In this document: positions 1 through 10,500 of the stretch, one piece after another
How the letters are laid out: each line of letters begins with the position of its first letter
Numbering within the stretch: the stretch's first letter is position 1
Source of the DNA: Paramarasmius palmivorus
Taxonomy: Eukaryota; Basidiomycota; Agaricomycetes; Agaricales; Marasmiaceae
Direction of reading: 5' to 3'
NCBI GenBank assembly: GCA_037176845.1
Contig: JAYKXP010000025.1
Span: 434,001 to 498,000, forward strand
DNA: 64,000 nucleotides
Translations under genes and position numbers: made by a program
The notes under the pieces: model-generated
What the model saw: only the letters and a program-made list of their open reading frames with translations
What the model was told of the DNA's origin: nothing
The model's database searches: none

Positions 1-2221
1 ACCCATCCAGCGCTCGAGATCTGGTATTACCGCTTGCTCGGCGCCAAAATAGGAAGAGACGTTCGTATTGACAGGCATGCCCGCCTTGGCGAATTTGACC
101 TTATCACCATTGGAGATGGCTGCCGCATCGACAACGCGTTGGTACGAGGCTTCTGCGTAGAGCGCGAGGGATACTTCCGGCTCGAGCCTATTGTGATCGG
201 AGATAATGCTATCATCAACACCTACACTCAGATCTCACCTGGTTCCACCATCACAAAAGGCACAGTCTACGGTCCACATTCTTCGTCTTTGGAGCCACCT
301 TCTCCCCAGGAATGCGCCACTTCCAACAAGCAGTCAATTCCCGAGGCACATTGGGCCTTGCAAGTTTTCGTTGGATTACCTGTGATAGCTTCAGTCACGT
401 TCATCTCCTGTAGGTTATTACTGCTCTCTCTCAGCAGTATCTGATTATTTTGTAGACATACCATGGTTTTACACCTTGTGGTTGATGTTCTATAACACTT
501 TTGTCCTCAAAGATGGGTTGAGCCCTGTTCTTGGCGTTGTATACTGGTTCGCAGAGCCTCAGCGAATCGGTTATCACCTTATGTCGAGGGTAGTCAGAGC
601 GGTATTCACGCCGCTTCTGCAGCTCGTTCTGGGTATAATAGTCAAGCGTGCTCTGGGTCTTAACGTACCCGGAGACAATTCTTCGCAGTTGGCGTTACTT
701 CGACGGTTCATCAACTCAAACTTGCTGTCGCAGAGGAAGTTGAAAGACGCCTTCGGCATTCTCGGCGCGCATTACGAGGCCGTATCGGTAAGTGATAATC
801 GCTGCTCTGTTTGTGCCGCTTCGTCATTCATCTGTTACTTCTATATAGGTCGTGTATCGTCTGATGGGCGCCAAGATCGGCCGTCGCGTTTACTGGCCAG
901 GATCAGGAATATATTGTCAGGATCCTGAACTACTTGAGATTGGAGACGATGTAGGCGACCTTGCACACGATTTCCTGATAGGTGTTGAAGCTTTCCGATA
1001 CAGGTTGTTTTTGGGTCCCGCTCGGAGATATTGACTACAGATGCCATGGGATCGATGAAGATCTCCATCGGGAACGGTGCTATGATCGCAGATAGGGTGG
1101 TCCTGCTCCCCGGTACGGTTGTTGGGTCCAAGGTTGTATTGGGCTCTGGGGCGCTTGGTGCAAGATGCAAGATTTACGAGGCAGGATCTACGTGGATTGG
1201 GAGCTGTAAGTGTGCCATACTTCCCCTTACATATATTCCGTCATTGACAGATAGAATAGCAAACGGGCAGGCGATCTGTCTAAACGAAGGTTCCCCAAAC
1301 CAGGAGAAACCTAGCGACACGACTACTCCATTCGGTCGTGCTTTTTACCAAGGAAAGGCCCCATACTTCGTTTTCCCATACCCGATGATACTTGCAATCA
1401 ACATTGTCTTTACGGCATTCTGCGCGATATACTGGTCGACAGCTGCGATTACTGCCGTCCAAGTGCTTCGTATCCTACATATCTATGCACCGCATCTGGA
1501 TCTCTTTACATCGCATTGGTACGAACTAGGCATCTTGTTCGGTCTCGTTGCCAGTTGCTACGTCATCGTTATGAACATTCAAGCTGTCTTGGCTGTCATG
1601 TGGGTTATCGCGACCAAGTGGATGGTCATCGGTCGTCGAAAGCCAGGAAAATACGATTGGGATGCAAATGATTACTGTCAACGTTGGCAGCTTCACTTGG
1701 TATTCACGAAATTGATGTTTGCTGGTTTTGGTAGTGGTGGCGTTCTGGGCCCGATGACTGGCACGGTATTCGCGGTGTGGTTCTACCGTGCACTTGGGGC
1801 GAAGATAGCGAAAGACTGCGCCATTTTCCCTGGTGGATATGCTGGGCTCATGACTGAGCCAGATTTAGTGCAGGTACGTTTGTGGTTTGCTATATACACT
1901 TTTTTTGCTTATGTTGCATAATCATAGCTTGGTGACGACGTGTCCTTGGATAACTGTTCAGTCGTTGCGCACATAAACTCACGAGGAAACTTTTCGCTGA
2001 ACTCGCTGAACATTGGGAATGGGTACGTCACCTTTGTCGCTCGGAGTACCACATCTGATTGCCTTATCAATAATAGCTGTGCCATGAGGACTGGATCAAG
2101 ATTACTATCTGGTGCCTCGATGGAGGACCACAGTATGTTGTGTGAACATACGTTGCTTACCTCCGGAGAAGTAGCAGATGCAGGTGGTGTTTATGTTGGG
2201 TGGCCGGCTTCGCGAGCATAG
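1..2221 (+). CDS. NRPS-like protein, C-terminal membrane and hexapeptide (LbetaH) terminal domain, 5' truncated
   Basis: Open from the first base, so the N-terminus lies outside the window. Seven exons (1-409, 456-787, 849-950, 1004-1205, 1251-1873, 1928-2022, 2077-2221) give 635 residues in one frame. The protein repeats a module: a 'LLGAKIG' or 'LMGAKIG' start, then hexapeptide-type strands such as ITIGDGCRIDNA, LEIGDDVVFGS and VQLGDDVSLDNC, separated by hydrophobic membrane stretches (around IVFTAFCAIYW and LFGLVASCYVIVM). This matches the terminal domain of NRPS-like enzymes known from TIGR02353 and from polylysine-synthetase-type proteins: three left-handed beta-helix parts linked by transmembrane helices. 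In that family the part upstream carries adenylation and carrier domains, which cannot be seen here. The substrate is unknown. The terminal-domain assignment is fairly sure; calling the missing part an NRPS is inference from the family. Confidence 0.75.
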
Positions 2222-2486
2222 TTTATAGTCTTGGGGAAATTTTGGATACCCGCATTTTCGTTAACATAGAAGAGTATAATAGATTGTACGATAGCGATGA
2301 ATGACTCTTGCTGGACAATTGGGTTGTCATTCGGATGAACTTCTCTGTGTGTATGACTTGCATCTACTAGAAGATGGATTCACATGAGATTGGTAGCTAT
2401 ATAATTTACCAAGAATCAATACCCAGAGCAGTCGCAAGGGCTGTAGGACTCAGTGACAAATGAACAACTACAAGAGTTTCGGTGGT

Positions 2487-5400
2487 TCATTCGATGCGAA
2501 CCCGTTTACCAACACCACTACCCTCAACATCTGAGTCTAGCGCACGTTTCTGCCCCGAGCTGATACCAGTTACAGACCGGATCCATGCATATTCAGCATA
2601 AAGCTCCTCCTGCAGGCCAAGTAGCTCTATCATCAACATCGTCTCTTGAACGTAAGGGAGGTGGCAGAATGATTGTTGAAGAGTAATCAGGGCTGATGGT
2701 CTGGTTATCTACATAGTACGTTGTTTGAATTTCGAGACGTGCATAGAGCTGTGAACCTCACCTGTAGCTTCCCTTGCCATGTTACATTCCAAAGAACTCC
2801 CCATTTGCGCGTAAGCTCGAGACGTTCTTCAAAATGCTTCTGAACCTCCTCCTTTCCCGCCAAAGGAATACCAATCTTTGGTTCTCTCCTCTGAGTGAAT
2901 ATTGGTACCAATAGACGGGTACAATCTGGACATCCACAACCAACATTCTTGAGATCCCCAAGGGTGATGTCAGGGATAGAGATCGGACCAATACTTGCGA
3001 TCCTTGACTGTATAGCCTTTTGGAGTGGCGTCTGGGATACCAGCGGATTACGCTTCATGTCATCGCAGAGGCTTTTAAGCGCTACCCCTGCTGGCCTCAG
3101 CAAGATCCGTACCGCAGCTTCATCTGCGAAGCGTGTGCATGAAGCAACACAGGAATCTGTCGGCATTGTTGGGGAAGTAGAATGGCGCTCCAGAAATTTC
3201 GGTAAACCCTGTAGAACAGCATATAAACCATATTTTGTGTAGTTGGGGTGGTTCGACTCTGGAGTATCCAGGCACTTATCCAGAATCCGAGGGATCTCGT
3301 CTGGATAACCCAGCTTTACACATCGGTCGAGCGTGGAGATGACAGGGCATAACGAATAACGACCATAGTTCTGTTTTTGCAATGAAGTCCAATCAAACCA
3401 GGTCAAGGTCTGGAGAAACCATGATCGTAGCAGTGGCTGGTGCTCGGGAGAGTCCACCCTTTCTGCTAACGAATGGGCCAAATCTATGAGGTCGTCAATT
3501 TGCGTCCTAAGATCCGTCAGCGTGCCTTTAGGCTCGAGCTTATATCTAGATATCAAATTTATAATGATTAGCTGCGGTCAAATTTCTATTGATAGAAGCG
3601 TACTTTTCCACTAAGGAGTCATGCCATTCCACCATTGAACCTATCGGATCATCGAGATACCCCGAGGCAATGGTGATGTTTTCCTTCATAGAAGTGGAAT
3701 TCGAATATTTGGGAAGTAGAGTATGTTTGAAAGTTCGGTCAAAAAAGGCGTTCTTGAGGTGCTCCTTTAAGTGAGGGTATTTCTGGCCAAGCTTGTCGAT
3801 GGCCGGGATAAGGTGAACCGTAATAGAATAAACCGAAGCACGGTTTACTGGAGACTGAAATTCTTCCTCCCATGTGCGCGAGAAAAGAGTGTCGGAGGCG
3901 CTCAAAGCGTCATAGCAGAAACAAAGATCTACGAAGGGGGCGAGTTGATACATGGAAAGCTTCGCCGTATCTGCCACGGTTTGAAGAGTCGTTTGGATGA
4001 CGGAGAAGAGAGTACGCCTATCCAAGGTAATACCAGTATTGTCGGATAGCTGGGCAAATAACGCCACCCAAAAATCAATTTCTGGCTGAATTTCGAGGAG
4101 TTGAGGCATCAGCCTTCGAAGTTGATGCGTCAGAAAATCCAGCAATTGGTAAGTAATAGCAAATGTCTTACGTAGCGCGTAGACTTCGAAAGGGATCTTT
4201 CCTTGATTCCAACCACGACATGATCGCTCCAACATCTCCTACTCGCACTCGAGTGAGATTCTCGACAAAAGCGTCCATGTGTATTCTACACCACTCGATA
4301 ATATCTTGTTTATCGGACTCGGTTGCAAGAGCGGACATCTGCTTTATGAGCTCCAAGCGCATCGAGTTGCTTGAATCACTGGTGACTGCTGGGACGTAGC
4401 TGAAAATACCCTGTTAGACATCGTAAGAGGCTTACATCTACTGACAAAATTGACCTATCTTGGATGATCTTCCAATCAAACGCGCGGCATCCAGCCATCA
4501 GGGTCTCGATCCCAATTTGAGTGGTGCTACGAAATTCGCCACACACGTTCAGAATATCGACAAAAAGGTTTCCATCAGCCCATCGAATCGCACTATTGCA
4601 CAGAGTGCTCGCAAGACGTGTCCACAGCGAACTGCGATGGGAACTGTCAAGCCACTGCATTGCCATTTTAACGGCTTCCGATTCTCGAGCACTAGGTACG
4701 TCCGTACCCGACGAGGACATCACGCTGCAAACGTAGCCAACAATCTCGTTTGAGGGGTGGAATTTGACTTGGTCCGAGTTCGAGGCGGAAATTATAAGGC
4801 ACTTGCTACTCCATGCTGAAGATATAGTAGGATGTCATTAGCACACAATATCAAGGATTTCAAAGTAGACTCTTACTTTGAGTGAGCGAGTGCAATATCT
4901 GAATGAGTATAATAAGCAAATAAATACGGGATGAAACTAGACTTCGGAAGCACTCACATCGCCTGGCTCCATATATGGATCAAGTTCACACCGAGGCTTG
5001 CGGTCAGTCACGTCTCCGTTGACGAGGAGTCGGTGACGTTTGTCACCAAAGGTAGTTCCATGGTGACTCAAATCGCCACAAGAAATCTTCATGGGAATCC
5101 CATCCAGCCTTGCGATGTTACCCACTTCAAAGCGTTCATCCTCCAGGTCGAGGTCGTAATCCATCTCTTCCAGCTCCTCAAAAGATTGCTCAGAGGTAGC
5201 GTCGTCGTCTTCGTCGTCTTCATCAACCTCCATTTTCTTTTCCTTCGATTCGGCTTGTGCGTCCTTTTCCCGAGGTTTAGTCTTCGGACATCCAACTTCG
5301 ACGTACGCGGCGTCACCGAAGTGTATGTCGAACGCGTAAGCCTTAGCCAGAGGTGCAAACTGGAGTAGCGTAAGGCGGTCTGAACCACGAAGTGAGGCTT

Positions 5401-5768
5401 CCTCGAAAAAATCGTCGTCGGTTTGTCCGTATTCTTCGTCTAGTAGAAAGAGCAGGAGATGGGGCGTCTCCGATTTGCTATCATCTAAAGCCTTTCTCCA
5501 CCCTTTAAAAACTCGATGTAGTTTCTTTAGTTGAGGTAGGCGATTTGGGTCGGTCTCAGAGGTTAGCTTCACCGACAGCGCATCTGCGAGGCTCTCCTAT
5601 AGGCGTTGAAGTCAGTTCGAGGCCGTGCCACTGCGAAAGGTGGGCCCAAACCTTGACATTGTCCAACAGCACTTCCTGATCAGCTGGGACATCTTCGAGA
5701 ATTTTCGAAAGCTCAGCTTGAAAATCGTCTGGTACGAGGCTAGGAATTTCTGGAGTAGAAGCTGCCAT
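2487..5768 (-). CDS. Large uncharacterised basidiomycete protein with Cys cluster and C-terminal basic tail
   Basis: Eight exons on the minus strand (5652-5768, 4958-5596, 4877-4898, 4455-4815, 4172-4399, 3604-4113, 2762-3545, 2487-2708) join in frame to 960 residues. Seen: an N-terminal helical region, an acidic run (EVDEDDEDDD) near residue 145, a long helical middle, a late GCGCPDC cysteine cluster followed by 'RLLVPIFTQ', and a basic end (GKRVRIE) that could be a nuclear signal. The pattern 'LLLFLLDEEY ... LRGSDRLTLLQ' and the late CxC..C motif remind me of the non-catalytic C-terminal half of large agaricomycete proteins that begin with a 2OG-Fe(II) oxygenase domain, but no HxD..H oxygenase core is present here. 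That resemblance is from memory and weak. Function unknown. The 22-base exon and the small introns rest on phase and consensus only. Confidence 0.7.
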
Positions 5769-6124
5769 GGTTGCAGAATAGGGAGGAATAACAGTCGCTG
5801 TGTGTTATACGCGATGCGTGGCAAAGTTCCAGTGGCTGGGACCCCAGAGACCCTTGTTCCGCCATGACATGGGTCGCTAAAGATTAGCCATATGTCCGTT
5901 CAATACAGGATAACCTTACCAACCGCGAGCCGCTTCATAAATTTAGTAGGGCATTTGAGCAATCCAGGGATACATTTCTACAAACTAAGCAAACTGGTAT
6001 CCCAATTTTTGTAAGTCGAAAGCGCAGTAGCAGGCCTAGCACAGATTCAGGACCTGATGGTTGTGATGGTCAAACGAAAGAGTGAAGACATCACGTGCAA
6101 CTTTACACGTCTCTGCTCGCCGCC
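5769..6124. other. Divergent intergenic region before ASF1
   Basis: 356 bases between two divergent genes, presumably holding both promoters. A palindromic CACGTG (E-box core) lies at 6092-6097, about 30 bases before the ASF1 start. No TATA box or coding potential was seen. Confidence 0.4.
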
Positions 6125-6859
6125 ATGTCCATTGTCACCATTAGAGTTCGTTCGTTGTTTAACGCGTCCTTACCTCTCTAATTCTTTCATAGAATGTGGA
6201 ATTCATCAATAATCCAGCACGATTCTCAGACCCATACAAATTTCGCGTTACGTTCGAGTGTATCGCTCCTTTACCTGACGGTGAGAGGCACGCGTCGCAT
6301 GCTTGACAGTTGACCTCTAACCCTTCACTAGATCTTGAATGGAAGCTCATTTATGTCTCATCACCTGGAAATGAAGAACTCGACCAAGAACTCGACGATT
6401 GTCTCGTAGGCCCCGTCCCAGTTGGTGTAAACGTGTTCGAGTTCGAAGGTTCACCTCCAGATCCACAAAAAGTGCCAGCAGAAGATATACTCGGCGTCGC
6501 CGCACTTATCTTGACCGGAAGCTACAATGACCAGGAATTTGTCCGAGTGGGATATTACCAAAATACGGAGTATGATAACGAGGAGATGAAGGAGAACCCG
6601 CCGTCAAAGATTGTTTTTGATAGACTAGTTCGGGATATTAGCACAAAGCCTAGGGTGACGAGATTCCAGATCAAGTGGTACGTGGCTATCTGTTTCGCGT
6701 GTGATATAGAAATTTTATTGGTGTTCTTTGTGTACTAGGGATGTAACACCGCCTACGCAGCAATCAGCGACAGCTGCAGGTGCTATCAACTCGGCTGCTG
6801 TACCCTCCGCCAACGATCTCCCAGAAGATGATATGGTTGTCGACAAGCCACCCTCGTAG
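6125..6859 (+). CDS. ASF1: Histone chaperone ASF1
   Basis: Four exons (6125-6145, 6193-6280, 6332-6677, 6739-6859) encode 191 residues beginning MSIVTIRNVEF. ASF1 binds the H3-H4 dimer and hands it to CAF-1 or HIR during nucleosome assembly in the nucleus. Hallmarks seen: '[26 protein letters not shown]' split over the second intron, '[15 protein letters not shown]', '[15 protein letters not shown]', '[17 protein letters not shown]' and '[17 protein letters not shown]', which together form the whole immunoglobulin-like core of about 155 residues. The tail is short and acidic ([13 protein letters not shown]), as in fungal ASF1. The start is fixed by the invariant MSIV, with the first intron interrupting after seven codons. 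That intron uses the unusual donor GTTCGT. Single copy, complete, very confident. Confidence 0.97.
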
Positions 6860-7574
6860 AACTTTATTCACGCTGTCTACCTCATCCACTTCATTCCAGC
6901 TTTTCATGCTTATCTTTCCCACATGTACATATTCGACCATCTAAAAGTATCTCGGGTATTTGGGAATCAACTTGGTTTAGAACGGGAGCTCACCTCGTCC
7001 GGACACATCGCAATGACCCGCAGATTACCGCGCACCAGTGAACGAAAGGTCGCCCTGAGTGCAGACCTCAAAGGGTTTGGTGAATTCAGTGACTTGGAAA
7101 CCGCAATCTGCAGAACTCCAGTTCATGTCACTGCGGTCTCCCTGCAAGCTCAAGTGATCCTCACTTCATATGTTACACGCGTCCAGTCCTGTTGGGTAAC
7201 CAGCGCCTAGAACTTCTCTAGCGGCACACTTCCAACGGACAGTCCGAGAATAAGACGATTCTACAGCTGGATATGTCAATAGAACCCAGATGGAAAAGCT
7301 ATCTACTTTGGGCACAGTCTCTCGATCGGAAAATGGGATGAAAGGTTCATATGATACCCCAGGTCAATTTAACATCTCCACCGTCGTCGCGACTACTTTT
7401 TGGGAATACAGCCCACCACCATCATCAATTTTTGGTGGACGTATTTCTGGCTTTTCCCTTGCCTCTCTATCTTCTAACTGTACTTCTATCACTCTAATTC
7501 TACGGTATATCGACTAGTTAGAGCAGTTGTGCTCATCGTTGCTTGAAATCGTCGCCGTGCCAACTTATCGAAAA
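6860..7574. other. ASF1 3' flank and LINE 5' untranslated region
   Basis: 715 bases between the ASF1 stop and the first ATG of the retrotransposon ORF. The 5' end of the element must lie here but I could not place it: no target-site duplication or internal promoter motif was recognised. The frame of the long ORF is open without ATG from 7527. Confidence 0.4.
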
Positions 7575-10500
7575 ATGTCTCACCGGTCCTCTGGCGGCTA
7601 CAGTCAAGGTATGGGTCAAGATGATGACGAAGACCACATTGCACCTCCTGTTATGGGCAACTGGGGGGATACTGACGAGGATGTGGATGAAGAGATGGTG
7701 GATGAAGGAAGGGACAATATGGCAAGCGACGATTGGATTACACCACAGGTTAACGGCGACTATGACATGGCCTCTCGGAATGACTCGGTTGACTCACGAC
7801 ACTCCCCTTCGCCCTCGACATCTCAAGTGCAGCCTCGTCGGCAACAAATTGACTCTGATGAAGTCCGTAGGCGACTACATCGTGAGCAGGAGATTGCTTC
7901 ACATGCGCAGGCTCCCTTTCAGGAACAACACCGTTCTCTACAGCTGTACCAGCCAACGGCTGCTCTACCGTATCATAATCATTGGCCATCTTCCTCGACA
8001 AGTGGTCAAGGATCCAACTCTCCTTCTCTCTCTGTCGCGATGAGCTCGACCTCTGCCTTCCGCAGCTCTGGTCGAGGATCACGAGGTAGAGGGTCATCCC
8101 GACGATCTCGTGGTCGAGGATCTCGTGGCAGGTCCCGTGGAGGATCCCGTGGATCTCATGGGGTGTCTAGAGCCCCTATCAGCACACTTCCTCCTCCTTT
8201 GTTTCCGACCGACTCCCAGCTCATGCGTCCACCTCCTTCACGAGAGTCCGCTGCAGCATCACGATCACGCATGGATGGTAATTGCGTGCGGCTGGAACAT
8301 CGTGTCAACTCTATGGAATCAAATTTTCGATCTGAGCTCGCTGCTGAGCTGCACTCCCTTCGTCAAGGTTTAGCCGCCGATGTTCGAGACCACATTGATT
8401 CTTTGGCCCAATTGGGTAACCGACCTCTGGCTTCAGAACCTTCTCCTGCGGAACATGGGCAGAGGTCACCGGATCCTCTACCGCAGAGGTCTTTACCACA
8501 TGAACAAGGGTTACCGACGCGCCCTGCTCCGACTTATATTCCTCAACATGCTAGTCCGGAACGGTCCCCTATCGCAACTTCGTCTCGAGTTCAGCTTGAA
8601 GACCTTCCTTCGAGGGAAGTGAGTCGTCAAAACCCGAGTCCTGATTACATCCCGATGGCAAACTCATCGCGAGTTCTACCTCATGAGGCCTATTCGACGG
8701 ATCAGATAGGCCGAATGGTGACAGATGCACTGCTTAGGGCTGTGGTGAACCTCTCTTCGACAACGTCTGTCGCCTTTGATAGTACGCCTCCCGCACCTCA
8801 TCCGCCATCGGATCTTTCTGTCTCGTCGCCGACATCTGTCGCCTCTGATCCGCCATCACATCAACCTGAAGAGGACGTCTCTGCGGATCGGGCTTCCACT
8901 TCGGTCGCGTCACAAGAAGCAGGACAACACGTTAACGACCGAGATGCTACTCAAGAACATCCACCACTTATAGATCGCATTGGACCTGCCCCTTCAGAAG
9001 AGTCAAATGGATCTCCGGTGGTCTGGCTGGGGCCCTACGACGACCTTTTCCCTTCGGATTATGTGGCTGCGCGTGCTTTATTAGCAGAGTGGTCGGGGGA
9101 AATCATTCTGGAGTCCCAGATGGCGGTACCTATTCCACGCTTCATTTACGTGAAAGATGGAGGCCGATACTTGCGTTTGGTGTTTTGTACTGCAGCACAT
9201 ACTGCAGACCCGACGAATGCGGCGTGGTTTGTAGAGATGTGGAACACGTGGGCGCCGGTTTGCCTTCCTCATCTCCCACATGTTCTTGCTGCTCAAGGGA
9301 GCCCGTCGGCTGGCTCTGTACAGATTAATCATGTACCTACGACTTCTTCCAATAACACTGATGATTCCTGTGCCCCTTACTCCATTGTTAGCTGGAACAT
9401 TGCTGGGAATTACGATTGGGGAATGCTGCACGAAGATTTTCGTCAGCTACTATTGAGTGCGGATGTGATCCTTCTGCAAGAAACTCATCACTATGAATAT
9501 GAGGAAGCAATTCCTCCAGAGGGGTTTTTGGCATTCTCTTGCCCTCGATCATCAACAGATTTTGCGCCTGCCTGGGGAGGTGTGGCAACGTTTGTTCGCC
9601 CCGATTTAAAACCGATTTACCGGGAGGAGTTTTCGGGACCTGATTTTATTGCTGTCGAGATTGGCGGGACCATCATCTTCAACGTCTACATTCTTCCTCA
9701 TACCACAATGGCTGACTGGTCTTCTTGGACTGATGTGCATCCCTTCACGGCCCTTGAGCAAGCAATTGCGTTGGCAACTGAATTGGGCCTCTCGTACATT
9801 ATATGTGGAGATATCAATGCTCGCACAGGATCCCGTTACCCAACTGAGATTGGTCATCCACGTCGTTCCTCGGTTGACTGGATCACAGATACACGAGGCC
9901 GATCTCTGCTTGAGATGGCTCAAGCATATAATCTAACCATACTCAATGGTTCAGATGGTATACCGGGAAGACATTCTTCCTGGACTTACTGTCAGGCTAA
10001 GACTGACAGGAGGACAGGAGAGCCATATGAGGTTCGTTCTGTCATTGACTATGTCTTGAGCTCAAGCTTGTGTCTTCCCTTTATCCAGTCATTGACAGTG
10101 TCTGATGAGACTGCATGGTCGGATCATAACTTTCTTCGACTGGAGATCATCTTCCCAGGACTTGATGGTCCTTCTGCACGAGATTCTCATAGACGGAAGA
10201 GAGTAAAAGTGGAGTTTCCTCTGGTGACTCGCCTTGATCATATGCTCAATGCACTCATACATTCTGAGCAACTCCCGCTCTCAGAAGAGCTGGATCGATT
10301 GTACGGCCGAGCTGTTAAGTCTCGGAGTTTTCCTATCAAAGTCTATTCTGATGGTTCGTGTATCACTGTTGGGGGCACCAGGTGTGCAGGGGCTGGTGTA
10401 TACTTTGGCCCGGGGAATTCTGACAATCTCGCGTTGCGCGCGACTGGGCAGCAAACTAATAATTGTGGTGAGCTGTATGCAGTTCTCGCTGTACTGCATA

